A DNA stretch of 64,000 nt, from assembly GCA_024036415.1 (NCBI GenBank), contig JAMWET010001275.1, positions 1 through 64,000 on the forward strand. Reading direction: 5' to 3'. Under the pieces are notes generated by a model. It made no database searches and was not told where the DNA came from. It saw only the letters and a program-made list of their open reading frames with translations. Below, piece by piece: positions 25,871-37,075 of the stretch. Each line of letters opens with the position of its first letter. Position 1 is the first letter of the stretch. Made by a program: the position numbers and the translations under genes. The stretch comes from Prochilodus magdalenae (Eukaryota; Chordata; Actinopteri; Characiformes; Prochilodontidae).

Positions 25871-28261
25871 GTACACTCCTGCCCATTCCTTTTACAGTCA
25901 GGGTGACCCCAATTAATAGAGGGTGGTATACAGCAGTGGTTCTAAGTCCAGATCCCCAAGTTGTAACGTCTCTATTCACTTCAGAAATGAACTGGTTCAG
26001 GAGAAGTTTTTTTATTTTTTTATTTATTTATTTATTTATTTTATAAATGAAATGAATTTAGAATGAGCTGATTGCGGATGGCTGCACGCTCATTCGGGGT
26101 ACTAATGAATAAAATCACTGATAACCTTTCACAGCAGTTTCGGTCCAGGGCTTCGTCTCACCATACAGCGTTTCCTGCCTAACCCGTTAAAAGATACTGT
26201 GCTTTTATTTGAGCACTACAGTTAAGCGCAACTGAAGTATCTAAATCTGGATTAACAGGCATAGTTGTTAACCACAGTTGTAAAATGAGTTAACTGCGTC
26301 TATTTCTTTTTTTTTTTTTTTGCCATTTATGAAACTGAAACTTGTGTCAGGAAGTGCCTGTGCAAGACTAAACCACTGCTTCTTGCTATCCAACTACAAG
26401 CCAAAACACAGAGCGTTATCTTAACACCAACAATAAATATAAAATACCCTTAGCTTCAAGTTTCTTAGACAGTATAAAGGTACAGTAATAACCCAGAGGA
26501 TGTTATTTATTACCTTAAAAAGTGAAGGTAATAAATTGTCTAAAATGTTTATTAATAGAGGTATTAAATGTATGTCTAATCCCACCATAGTGAAATATTT
26601 TACAGTTTAATAGAATATTTAATATTTTAATAGAGTATTGTGTATTGTGTGCTCCGGTACAGCTGCTATAAACATTGGCCACAACTTGCGGCAGTAAGGC
26701 ACGTTTTCAGAAGTTAAATTCTGGTGTGAATATCTGCAGTGTTAAACTGTTTAAATTGGAGATTTTAGACGCTGGTGTTTCCACTGTGGTTCAGCTAGCC
26801 ACACTTCTTCTGAACAAAGGCATGTAAAATGCGAGCACATAACTTTTACACCTACAGCTTTCTGCCTCTTACCACAAGCAGCATGCCGCCAAAACCATAC
26901 TAAACACAATCCCACAGTGTTTACCCACAAGTTGCATCTGGAAACTTTCCGCTTTACCAGCACCGGGACTGCTTGCGGTTGCTAGTTCATAGTTCCACAG
27001 TAAATGAAAGAAAATGGTACCCAAACGGTCAGAGCAGTGCAGTTTAGTAGTATCCCCTTTGTTCATAAGAAACACATTAACGTGGTCATTTCACTGGCAC
27101 TAAAACCGAGTGATTTTACTGTAGTGTTCATCAGCAGTGGTGCCATTTTTCTCAATTTAGGTGTAACCGTTTCTTCCTTAGTTCCTTCTCCCTGGCCTCA
27201 ATTGTTCTTTCACAAATTAGAAAAGGCACCAAACTAACACAGTACAAACAGGTTTGCATTAATTACGAAGATTACCATTGATTAGATTAACAGCATCGCT
27301 GTTATAGATGGACTAGAATTATATGAGGCACAGCACATGTACGTTGTTGGTATTCTGTCACACCAGAATAGTTTATTTCAGTATTTAACATTTCGAGAGA
27401 TACTTGAGTTTTAGTACTTGGAGTTTTGCTTTATTTTTCCCTATAATGAAAAAACTAATATAATTTTAGAAGTCAGTTTGCACATAAGTGAGTCTGTGAA
27501 CCACTGTTTAAATAACGTAATATACACAGATAATACATGGGTAATATACACACCTACCTTACACGTATACTTTTGGCCGTTTTTTTTTTTAATTTATTTA
27601 TTTTTTTAAGCACATACTGATGCCCTGTGTAAATTTCTAGTTAGTGTAGTTCCAGTGACTGTAGCCCATCTCTTGGTGTCCAATTCCTCAGCCCCCTTTT
27701 ACCCTGTTCTTAGAACGAGATCACTAAGACCACTGCAGGCCAGTTATAATTGGGTCATGGCTAGAAAAGGTGTTTTCATGTTTGCAGTTTTTAGCAACTG
27801 TTCATAATCTGCTAGAATGATCCGATCACAAGTAGACTGTGAGATGCGCATGTATCTAAAATGCATCTACAGTGACCACTTACTATTGCAATTCGTGACT
27901 AGGGGGTTGCACACTGCTTGCATGGGATTGTGGGTAGTAAAAAGGAATTCCCTAAAAAGAATTTTATAAAATCTGTAGGTTATGGACATGCTAATAAATT
28001 AATACTATTTCATAGATGTTGTTTGTAGTTATCTGGCCAGGCATTTCTTTGACAGTGAACATAAAACTTCTTAGCAATAGGTTTTTAGCAAGTCCAGTGA
28101 CACATGCATACCTACCTACCTACCTACACTTTTACGGAGACAAGACGTCAGTGGATAACGTTGCCAGAGGCTTATTATTGATGTTGCCTTATTATAATCA
28201 TGCAGTATTTGTAAAGCAGGGTTGCTGTTTTGTCTACAATGATTTCTATTTCCTTCATCAG
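25871..28261 (+). other. tomm7: tomm7 intron 2 (2.4 kb)
   Basis: The intron runs from donor GTACAC to acceptor TTTCCTTCATCAG. It contains a TTTATTTATTTA tract near 26,010-26,045. No other gene was recognised in it; the short open frames on both strands show no conserved motif. Confidence 0.75.
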
Positions 28262-28277
28262 TTTGCTTTGGGGATGA
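28262..28277 (+). CDS. tomm7: tomm7 exon 3 (last codons and stop)
   Basis: After acceptor TTCCTTCATCAG the sequence T TTG CTT TGG GGA TGA completes the Ser codon and encodes LLWG and stop, exactly the TOM7 C-terminus. With a 103-nt exon 1, the three exons give 168 nt, that is 55 residues, the usual vertebrate TOM7 length. Although only 16 nt long, it is secured by phase, acceptor and the conserved ending. Confidence 0.93.
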
Positions 28278-28588
28278 AGACTGATGATGCAGAAGACTCC
28301 TGCGGAAGACCAAACCTTCTCAATGTCTTTTTCTCTCAGAGACTTTCTGAACTGTGAAGGGAGACTCGTGCATCATCTCTAGGAAATCAAAACCACAGCC
28401 ACATACTTCCATGAGCATGTCTCAGAAGTGATCTAGGCCTCTGAAAGTCTTGTCCAAGCCACCTGTTATTACAGATGATAGATTTTTTTTTTTGATATCT
28501 GCAAGTTTGTATGTTTGTGTGTTGCATCCATTCTCAGGCTCTGTTGTTTTCATAAGATGGTATAAAACAAAAGTATTGCAATGCAATT

Positions 28589-28594
28589 AATAAA
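28589..28594 (+). terminator. tomm7: tomm7 poly(A) signal AATAAA
   Basis: Canonical AATAAA 312 nt after the tomm7 stop. Two bases later comes TTTATT, which is AATAAA on the other strand. Confidence 0.7.
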
Positions 28595-28596
28595 CT

Positions 28597-28602
28597 TTTA
28601 TT
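28597..28602 (-). terminator. il6: il6 poly(A) signal AATAAA
   Basis: TTTATT on the + strand reads AATAAA on the il6 strand, 280 nt after the il6 stop. Several AATAAA-like hexamers occur in the AU-rich 3' UTR, so this is the most distal clear candidate and not proven. Confidence 0.6.
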
Positions 28603-28781
28603 TATCCTGTTTTAATCAGAATTATTAGGAGCAGCATACAGTAGTTTACACACGAGTTAATGTAACTCATTATGAAATGAAATCTTTCATTCAGTTGTTT
28701 TAGAAAGTACACCCTTAAAAAATACATTTCATAATAATTTACTTCACATCAGGTCACCATATATTAATTAGCAATCTCCTC

Positions 28782-28845
28782 CTCAATAAATACATACATA
28801 GATAAATAAATAAATAAACGTGACCAGAATAAATAAACAACTGTT
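28782..28845 (-). promoter_or_regulatory. il6: AU-rich element in the il6 3' UTR
   Basis: On the il6 strand, 40-100 nt after the stop, the sequence contains TTTATTTATTTATTTATC (overlapping ATTTA pentamers, including the TTATTTATT nonamer), plus further ATTTA copies before and after it. Such elements recruit tristetraprolin-type proteins and make cytokine mRNAs short-lived. The same arrangement is typical of mammalian IL6. Confidence 0.8.
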
Positions 28846-28882
28846 AAGGCTGTTTTTCCTATCAGAACACAAGCTCACTACA

Positions 28883-29098
28883 CTACTGGTGCGAGTTCTT
28901 TGAGGGCCACTTGGACTCTTTGGTCTCCTTCGCGGTGTGATGCACTCCTTTCTTGTTGATGTAATCGAGTGCCCTGGTTGTGTCCTTCAGGAACGCTGCT
29001 AAATTGTAGAGAATGGAATGTGTGACCACCCTTTGTGTCCATGCGGAGCCGTCAGGTAATGCGCTGATGGGTTGTGTTTGGATCTGTGTGACATCCAT
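28883..29098 (-). CDS. il6: il6 exon 5 (helix D and stop)
   Basis: Acceptor CATCGACAG precedes ATGGATGTC. The exon encodes 71 residues with SAWTQRVVTHSILYNLAAFL, equivalent to the receptor-binding helix D of IL-6, then a basic tail and a TAG stop. Confidence 0.93.
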   Translation of the reverse strand: MDVTQIQTQPISALPDGSAWTQRVVTHSILYNLAAFLKDTTRALDYINKKGVHHTAKETKESKWPSKNSHQ

Positions 29099-29507
29099 CT
29101 GTCGATGCAAGTGAAAAGATGAAATGAGGTTACAGGGACAATTTCCTTAAGTGAAATACATGTTGCCCGGTCAGTTTATTCTGTGGGTTGAAACGATGAC
29201 TGCAAGGAATGTGACTTTGCTGCAGAAAGGAAAGTTCCACGTATGTGGTTCAGGTTCTTTAAACCACAAAGGTTTTTTTTTTTTCTCTCTAGGAAACTAG
29301 ACATGACTGATAGTGGCTTAACATTTTGTCACATAGAACCAGTGTACGTTTGGATGCCACTGATCTATTAACTTTTTGTTGATTTCCTAGATGAAAATAA
29401 GGTAATGCATCCTCTGCAGAGAGCACTTTTTAATGATACAGTATCTGCCTTTCCGTTTAATATCAGTTTAACATGTTGGAGAGAAGGCATTTGGCATTTT
29501 GACTTAT

Positions 29508-29591
<84 letters not shown>

Positions 29592-32399
29592 TTTTTATTT
29601 ATTTTTTTGCCCCAATATGTTAAACTAGTAAAAACAAAAGTCACACCGAAACAAAGCCTGTTTATTAAGCAGTGTGAATGGGGTGTTGAAGCTTTTGTCT
29701 TTGAACAGAAGATTCATATATAATAATGAATGGAAAAAAAACTAACAGGATACTTTTCCACTTATACTTTTAGAACGCTCTTCTAAATTCTGAGCTCATT
29801 TATGAGCCTATTTAAATGGGCCACTATTATTGTACTGCACTATATTCCCAGAACCTTTCACAGTGGAGGGTTACTCAGACGCTTAAGCACAGTTGAGCCT
29901 GTCCAGTTTTCTGTTCCTATTGGACAGTCCTCACTTTGTCCTGCTTTGTTGAATGAACCCAAGGAACTGAGCATAAAGGTGTACTGTTACTATCTAAAGG
30001 AAAGAGATTTAGCTTTCTTTATTCTATTGGTTTGATCATGATGAAAGGCTCACACTATGTAAAAGACTCCTATAGACCTGTGTCATGTTTAATGCAAGTT
30101 CAGCTAATACAGTGTTTAATAGGGGTTAGTGCTGCATAGTAAAGACATTACACGTAACCCTGATGACGGTGTATCTCAACTCAGTCTACGTACCTTTTCC
30201 TTGATTATGTTTAATAAGCTGGTGGTCCGCACTTTGATGCCGGTGAGGTGAGCTGCAGTCAAGTTCTCTCTCTCCACATAGTTCAGGAACTCTCTGTATG
30301 TGCTTAAACCGGAGTAGATCCGCCTCAGACATCTTTGCTGCAGAGCACACGCACATACATGACAAAAGGGTTCAATTAGGAACATGCTTAATGTGTAAAT
30401 GTACATACTGCCTATATGTAGGTTAACATACACATAAACACTTTACTTACTGCACTGAAGTTCCTTGAAAAGCAGCCGTGAGGTGGGCTGATGAGAGGTG
30501 TGTGGATCCTCACTGGGTCATAATTTGTCATATTCGTTGTTGGTTCCCCAAAGTCCCTTTGGAACTGCAAAGATGGACAACCAGTTATTATGTGAGCAGA
30601 GAAACCCAAAGCCCTTCAGGTAAAAGTGTTACTTTGATGAAATGATGACTCGAGGTACACTGTTCTGAATGATACAGTCATTAAGATATAAGCAGTCATG
30701 CAGAGAGTGGCTTGTTGTGACATACGTTCCCTGTTCCAGAGAAACTTGCAGTCAGAATAAACAAACTGGGTTACGGTTTAGTGCTTCTAAAAGCTTCTTG
30801 CATAAAGTTATCACACTGAATACTGAGACTCTGTTTTAATTTCAGAGAGAGATTACTTCCAGGAGGGTGTGAGTACAAAATAGCACCTAATGAAAATGTA
30901 TTATTTTGGATGTATAAGTCTCAACATTAACACTGCATATATAATTGTATATCAGTGTCATTGACGTTGTGACCCCTGGATCCCACCACCAGAGTAAGAA
31001 AGTCAGGAGTCTATAAATTCCTCTAGAATGCTTCATTCCACACCAAACACTTGAAACGACTTTCCTTTTTCTCTGTACATCTTTTTAAAGCCAAAATGTG
31101 AGAAACTAAATTGTGAATTCCCTTTTAACGCGGAGTAAAATTTCAGTTTCAAGCCCAAAGTCAAATTTGCAGAAACCACTGGCTCTCTAACTGGTTCCCA
31201 GGTGTACATTTTTACTAGAGCCTAACACAAAGAGGTTAGGTAATACAGTCTGTATATGTAATAGACTAGGTGGGTCTAGCTGTATTCAGTCATATAGAGT
31301 TGAGGTTAGTTAGTATTAGGTTTAATACTTCCTTCCTTCTAGTCTTAAACAAAGACCAAAACGCAAACGTGAGAGGCGTTACTACATTTCCCAGAAACAC
31401 TGAGAACTTAAACAACAAAAATAGGCTTGCAGATGTCAGCTCAAAGTGGAGGACTAAAATAGGAACGGGGTGAAACTTTTCAAACTTTCCTGAATAATAA
31501 TTCGGTCCTACTGTAAACAGGCTGGTTTGAAATGAAACGGCCCATTATAGAGAAGCTCTACTGTCTTTACAGTGGTGCTGACGACTACCCACCAACATGG
31601 CCATGGACACCCAGTGAAGGTACATAAGCCTTCTGGGTGCTTCTGTGTAACGTTGATGGCGGTAGTCAGAAATTGGGGACTACTTTGCCATTAGGCGCTC
31701 TGCGTGTATTCCTCCGCCATGAATAGGTTCGACTACATCTTATCACAGAACCTAATCACAAAACTCAGAAAACAGTATATCTAACCCCTCAATGCAATAT
31801 CTTTACGTGATGTAGCTTCAGTCGCATTAAACTCTTCCCCAGACGTCTGGTTCCCATCACCACCGCTGTGAACACTGCTGCTAAACCAAGTTCCTCTAGA
31901 GAGAAGCATTTCACACCAAAGCCCTCTGACTGCAGAAGCCTTAGTAAAGCTGGTCTCCTTTAACTGTAGCTGTAATCCAACATTAGTGAAGCACTACACT
32001 CATTATCTCAGAGATGTATCTGTGAGGAGAATAACACCGCTTGGTCCGTCACGGTTTGGACAGTGACCAGCTACGAGTTTTTGAAATCCCGTACCTGCTC
32101 GTCCCGGAGCCTTATTATATCAAACTGCAGGCTTCTCGCGAGATGATGCCACTTATGGTTCTCGAAAGCACCTGCGGAGTCCTGCACCTCTTCTCCTGAG
32201 ATTTCGGGCAGGTCTCCCTGAGCGCTGTTGCCGGGCAGTGGGCTACTGAGGGCGGCCAGTGGGAGCAGGACGGCCAGCAAGAGCTGGAGATCTGCAGAGA
32301 GAGAGAGAGAGAGAATGAGAGGGACGTGAAGGCAGGAAGTGAATCAGCGAGCATCACTGGCGCCTCTGAGCACTTTCACTCACTCTTCGTAGAGGGCAT
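28883..32399 (-). CDS. il6: il6, interleukin-6 (five exons, complete, 228 aa)
   Basis: Join on the minus strand: 32,399-32,384, 32,291-32,095, 30,564-30,451, 30,337-30,194, 29,098-28,883. All junctions are GT-AG. The product is a secreted four-helix cytokine that signals through IL-6 receptor and gp130 to JAK/STAT3. Residues 1 to about 22 form a signal peptide (MPSTKNLQLLLAVLLPLAAL). Cys102 and Cys112 in GCFSRNFSAQRCLRRIYSGL match the second disulfide pair of mammalian IL-6 with identical spacing; the first pair is absent, as commonly in fish. Helix D lies at about residues 174-202. NMT (82) and NLT (134) are possible N-glycosylation sites. Exon lengths 114 and 144 and phases 1-0-0-0 match the mammalian gene. 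The gene is convergent with tomm7. Confidence 0.95.
29506..29587. repeat. (AT)n microsatellite in il6 intron 4
   Basis: About 40 AT dinucleotides with one TTT interruption. It falls between il6 exons 5 and 4. Confidence 0.95.
30194..30337 (-). CDS. il6: il6 exon 4 (helices B-C)
   Basis: 144 nt, phase 0 at both ends, acceptor GCTCTGCAG and donor GTACGT. It encodes QRCLRRIYSGLSTYREFLNY and continues to IIKEK. It carries the second conserved cysteine and an NLT sequon. Confidence 0.93.
30451..30564 (-). CDS. il6: il6 exon 3
   Basis: 114 nt, the same length as mammalian IL6 exon 3, phase 0, acceptor CATCTTTGCAG and donor GTAAGT. It encodes FQRDFGEPTTNMTNYDPVRI and continues to GCFSRNFSA, which includes the first conserved cysteine. 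Confidence 0.94.
31381..31396 (+). promoter_or_regulatory. ZNF143/THAP11 (SBS)-like motif in il6 intron 2
   Basis: ACTACATTTCCCAGAA matches the SBS core ACTACA(A/T)TTCCCAG. Only one copy was seen, and there is no CpG island around it. Confidence 0.35.
32095..32291 (-). CDS. il6: il6 exon 2 (signal peptide and helix A)
   Basis: 197 nt after a (CT)n polypyrimidine tract and TCTGCAG; donor GTACGG. It encodes the hydrophobic core of the signal peptide and helix A (HKWHHLARSLQFDIIRLRDE). It enters at phase 1 and leaves at phase 0. Confidence 0.94.
32384..32399 (-). CDS. il6: il6 exon 1 coding part
   Basis: Sixteen nt, ATG CCC TCT ACG AAG A, followed by donor GTGAGT, encode MPSTK plus one base. 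A tiny first coding exon ending in phase 1 is typical of IL6 genes. The 5' UTR extends upstream for roughly 70 nt if the TATA box at 32,493 is used. Confidence 0.92.
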
Positions 32400-32492
32400 G
32401 CTGGAGCTGCACACACGTGTCTGGCTGAGGTCTTGCTTTCGCCGCGTGCTATTCGCTCTGGTCGATGTAGCCCCTGATTCGCGGCGAGTTGA

Positions 32493-32519
32493 TTTATATA
32501 GCACCTCGAAGGAATTTCC
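32493..32519 (-). promoter_or_regulatory. il6: il6 core promoter: TATA box plus kappaB-like site
   Basis: On the il6 strand TATATAAA (32,500-32,493) lies 94 nt before the start codon, and GGAAATTCC (32,519-32,511) sits 10 bp upstream of it. GGAAATTCC resembles the NF-kappaB half-site palindrome. In mammals a kappaB site just upstream of the IL6 TATA box drives inflammatory induction, so the layout fits. Confidence 0.7.
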
Positions 32520-32529
32520 ACTTCATCTT

Positions 32530-33470
32530 CATCTTCATCAGAAGTTGGGGGGAGTAGGGAGGGGGCTGTTGGGACTGGCCCCATTTTCATACAGTTTATT
32601 ATTATACACAGAGGGCACTTCCATTATCCGTGCTGGGAAGAGACACTCTTTAGTGGCTGGACTGAGTACTTTTTACAGAATTTACACTCTTTTATTACCA
32701 GACTTTTCTTTTTCATTGGTTGAGTCCAGCTTTCACTTTTGGGCTACTTGAGCAGCTTTCAGTTTGAATGTAGCCTGGTCACCCACTTGAAGTGAGACTT
32801 GTAGTCTTGAAAGACACTGTGGATGTTGCCCTACGGTAGGTTAGTTCCACAGCAGTGGATGGATTTCTTTGTGGTGCTGAATGGAAGTCAGCCGAACACC
32901 AGAGCAGGATGTGAAAAGTAGCATGCAGTAAGTCCCACTTTGTTCCAGTTCTAGTTCATACGTCGCACTAAAACCCCTGTAAAGCAGAGAGGTGGAAGCA
33001 TTGGTATCTGGGGATGCTGTTTATTGAGGGGATCATGAAGTCTGGAGTGTACAAAGGCATTCTGGATGCAAATCGTCACCGCATAATGAAAAACGCATCT
33101 ATATTTTTGAGGATTTTTTACTATTCTGCATCATTTGAACACAGCAACAGAAAATTTCATGATTAATAAAATTCAAAAGTCTCTACTGCAAAGTTTCCAT
33201 TTTGGAGAAACTTTCTTTGGGCAGCGATGAACTATACAATATACAATATACAATAATAATAACAGTCCGAGACTGTCTGAAAAATATAATGGTCTGTTTT
33301 ACATAAATGTTTCCTAAACGGTGAGGTCAATGTTTTCATAATTATGGCAAAAAATTATATTTAGGTCACTCATATGTATTATTTGTATTTCTGGATTATT
33401 TCTTCTTTGTATTTATGGTGTGTTAACAGTGGGTTAGTAATTATATTCTAATATAATAATTATGTATTAC

Positions 33471-33503
<33 letters not shown>

Positions 33504-33959
33504 AATAAAAAATAATATTAATAATAATAATATATGGCTTCTCTAAAACTGAAAGACGCCTTACATCTACAAAACATTGTAAACAAAACACACACAGTTT
33601 CCGTGTTGGTAAGGAGAGAGTGAGTCTTCCATCTAGTAGCCCAGGACTTGGCCCTGCCAAACTCCGGCTTGCAGTCAAATTTAACTGAAGAGTGAAGTTC
33701 CCTGCTTGCAGGCAACTAAACTCTGTCGTCACAGCGTGGAATCCCCATTTGTGGCACAGCCAATCCCTGCTGTCATGGCAAGCATGGAATATCCAACTGA
33801 AGCCAAAACAAATCACTGCATGGTGTGAAGTCCCCAGCTCCGAGCCCACCAAACCCCTATGTTCTCAAGTAGAAGCCCAACCAAAGTCAATTGTCACATC
33901 GCAGAATAGTCAAGTCTTGCCATCATGGCACAAAATCCCCAACATGCAGCCCACTTCAA
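32530..33959. other. intergenic sequence upstream of il6
   Basis: No exon was seen. A (TTA)n-rich stretch lies at about 33,475-33,535. A short segment near 33,200-33,230 (CCATTTTGGAGAAAC) resembles part of the dispersed repeat found at 42.8 kb. Confidence 0.5.
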
Positions 33960-34790
33960 CTCATTTAACATTTACATTAAAGGCATTTAGCAGCACTCTT
34001 ATCCAGACCATCCAGACAAACGTGCTTAGTGTTCGGTTGGATAATATTTCCAGCTAGTACAGGAAGGTTAGAGTCTAAACTTGCCATGAGCTCAGACACT
34101 GTCCAAACAAGGGCCACTGCTGAAACCTAGAGAGATCAATACACAGACATATATAAAGCAAAAGTGCACTACCTGGCAACCCCAGCCCAGCACTCATACC
34201 TAAAAAGAAGAAAGGTCATTATGAATATGTGTTTCAACATACACATATAACTTACACATCTACTAGTGCTTACTCACTTAAGTGCGTTACAAAGAGATGG
34301 GGCTTCAGTCTGCATTTGAAGACCGTGAGAGACGCTGTTCGGCGGCCAGTGGGAGTTTATTCCACCATCTGGAAGCCAGGACAGAGAAGAGTCTGGACGC
34401 TTGTCTTCCATCAGTCTTCAAGGATGGTGGGTCAAGTGGAGCTGTATTTGAAGCTCAAAGGGCTTGAGGTACAGATCGACTCTTAACCATTGCCATAAGG
34501 TGGGGAGGGACTGGTCCATGCTTGGCTTTGTAGGCGAGCACCAGAGTTTTAAATATGATGGGGGCAGCAACAGGAAGCCAGTGAAGGGAGCGCAGCAATG
34601 GAGTGACGTGGGTGAACTTTGGAAGATTGGAGATGAGTCGAGCTGCTGCATTCTGGACCAGTTGCAAGGGCCTGATGGCCCATAGAGGAAGACCAGCCAG
34701 GAGCGAGTTGCAGTAGTCTAGCCTTGAAGTAGAGGAGAAATCTGCATGACCGAGGTTCGCAATATGAGCTGAGAACAATAACTGGCCATA
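33960..34790 (-). mobile_element. 3' part of an L2-type LINE, copy 1 (degenerate)
   Basis: The minus strand encodes the end of a reverse transcriptase: [37 protein letters not shown] and [14 protein letters not shown], the conserved C-terminal motifs of fish L2-like LINEs. The frame shifts near 34,450 and the 5' part is missing, as in a typical truncated insertion. The 3' tail at about 33,965-34,010 reads CTGGATAAGAGTGCTGCTAA on the minus strand, the tail shared with fish tRNA-derived SINEs (see 58.3 kb). Confidence 0.85.
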
Positions 34791-36180
34791 CAGTTATTGT
34801 TAAACTCCACCATCGCAGCACAATATCCTTTGCTTGCAGCCGAGTTAAACTCTGTCAAATGGCACAAAGTAAACGGCTCATGGTCTAGTCAATCTCCATC
34901 ATCCCAGGACAAAATTAAGCTCTGTTAACAAGATGCAAAGTCTACACCACCAAATCCAACTGTTGCTGTCCCTGCTCTGGCTTACATTAAAACATAGCCT
35001 TAATCCAGTGTCCCAGAAGCTGTCACATATGCATATGTCCAAAAACAACATACTACCATGCTATAATAGCATGTCAAATATTATTATATTACTATATTAT
35101 TAATTAATAATATTATTATAGTGCCGTTAGAAGTGCAAGCATTAATAGAAAGTTTATTAAATTAGTGATTTTGGGCTCGGCCATCGTTAGTGGTGCCGCG
35201 ATAGGTTATAAACTGTAGCTATGGTGATACTTTGATACCGGGTATCACCATATTATTTTAATTAAATAAATGCATTAAATGGGATGCAAAGTGGGGCAGG
35301 AGATTTCACAGCTGGGGTAATTCTGGCCAGAGCCATGTTGTCCCTGTGTACCACCACCCTAATGCTGTAAATGTAGTTAGCCAAGAAAAACATAAAACAT
35401 TTTGAGTCAGTTCGCTTAACAGTACTATTTATAAATCTGTGTGCAAGGGATTTATAAGCTCAGTGTTTCTTCCCTTTAGGGAAATGAGTGTATGACTGGT
35501 TGATTTGACCTATTGTAACTTGAGCATAGACTAAAACCAAGTCTTGCCTTTAATGCCCACTGTTTCATTACTGACACTGGCATCAATGATGCAACATGAG
35601 CACAAAAAATCATTTGACCCCAGATGATGACCCCATGAAAGGTCTTTTTGATGCCTAGTGCTTAGGGGAGGAGCCTAAATTTGACCTCAGTGCCCCTCAG
35701 GTATCTGTATCAAATCCAATATAACACCATTAAACACTTTATTACATTATCAAATATTTGGAAACACTTTACTGTAGGGCAGTATTCATAAGGCTACATG
35801 ATACCTGTAAAAGCTTGTCATGATAAAACCTCCATAAACACCTATAAGAGCTTTTTCCCAATAAGCATCATTCACCATAAAGATTGCATTTGGAAGTTTT
35901 GATCGAAACCCCAGTAATTTTAGAAATGATATGACACACCTCCTTTATTTGAACGTTTTACAGCCCATCATACAGTGTTTACCCTCCTGCCATTTATCAA
36001 AAACGAAGCTGAATTGTTCTTGGAAGTAAGGCCTCTGTTTTCATCTTCTCACAATCTCCACTTAGTTTCACTCACAGTTCTTCAGAAAAGCATTCTGCTT
36101 TCTGCTGATTTGGTAGCTGTTTTCCTGTCTCATTTCAGATTTCCTGTACAATGCAAGAGCTGCTGATCACTTGGGCTTGA
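34791..36180. other. intergenic sequence without recognised genes
   Basis: AT-rich; only a TTATTATA tract near 35,075-35,120 stands out. Short open frames here lack conserved motifs. Confidence 0.5.
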
Positions 36181-36429
36181 TTGCACTTAAAAGTGAGCTT
36201 TGGAAACTGAGTGAAGGGGTATTTGTGGAGTAGAGAGAAACACGAGAGAAACACGAGTGTTAAGAAATGGCCAGGAAGTGTAAACCCCCCACCCCAACAC
36301 ATTTACAAGAAAGTAGAGTCTGGTAGTTGTTAGTGATCCTTTCTTGAAGGATACATGAATATTGTGTGGGGCCTTCAGGTGAGCTCTCCAAAATGTAACA
36401 GAGCAACGAATAAAGATTGAACTGATGTG

Positions 36430-36745
36430 GTGAGGCTGCGTTAGTGTGTGCTGTGCTGGTGTGAGTGGAGTAGATACAGCAGTGCTGCTGTGAGTCACCT
36501 CAGTTTTACGTCCTGTAACGACAGATGAAGCACTAGAGGATGAGTGGGCACTCCTGTGCCTGATTCACTTGCACCAGCACAACACACACTAACAAACCAC
36601 TACCCCCACCACGTCAGTGTCACTGCAGTGCTGAAAATGATCCACCACCCAAATACTACCTGCTCTGTGATGGTCCTGTGGGGGTTCTGACCACTGAGAC
36701 ACTGCAAAAGCCAAAGTATGCAGAGAAACAGATGGACTCCAAACT
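36430..36745. mobile_element. fragment of an otophysan foldback DNA element
   Basis: Contains GTGTCACTGCAGTGCTGAAAA, CCACCACCCAAATACTACC, TGCTCTGTGATGGTCCTGTG and GTATGCAGAGAAACAGATGG in order, a signature I recognise from an abundant palindromic non-autonomous element in otophysan fishes. The terminal part of the same family is seen at 61,435-61,702. Confidence 0.65.
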
Positions 36746-36904
36746 CTGAACTACTTCTAGATGCACACTGGGACATTATGCAAAATGTAAAAAACAGAAT
36801 GCAATGATTAACAAATCTTTAAAACACACATTCAGTTAAATATAGTACAGAGATGGCATATCAAATGTTGAAACTGTATGACCAAACTGAGAAATTGAGA
36901 GTGT

Positions 36905-37075
36905 TTTTTTTCTCAAACCTTTTTGGAAGGGGCAATACAGGGTAATACAAAACCTTGTATCTCCAAAACGATAATCTTGGACCATTTAAATTTGACAAAT
37001 TGAAAATTTGTTAAAATCAATGTAAATTAAAGTTAAAATGACCAAAATATGCCACAGCATTTTTATGTAATTTAA
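36905..37075. repeat. dispersed repeat segment (copy a)
   Basis: CTTGTATCTCCAAAACG is shared in reverse orientation with 49,310-49,330, and more loosely with 42.8-43.0 kb. The family is not classified. Confidence 0.45.

Larger units (their letters stand above)
28278..28610 (+). other. tomm7: tomm7 3' UTR
   Basis: Non-coding sequence from the stop codon to the poly(A) signal at 28,589-28,594, about 310 nt. It reaches the region where the il6 transcript ends on the opposite strand. Confidence 0.7.

Noticed and set aside
28016..28357. 113-codon + strand frame over tomm7 exon 3
   Set aside because: It reads the wrong phase through the acceptor and the real LLWG-stop codons. The tomm7 phase is fixed by exon 2.
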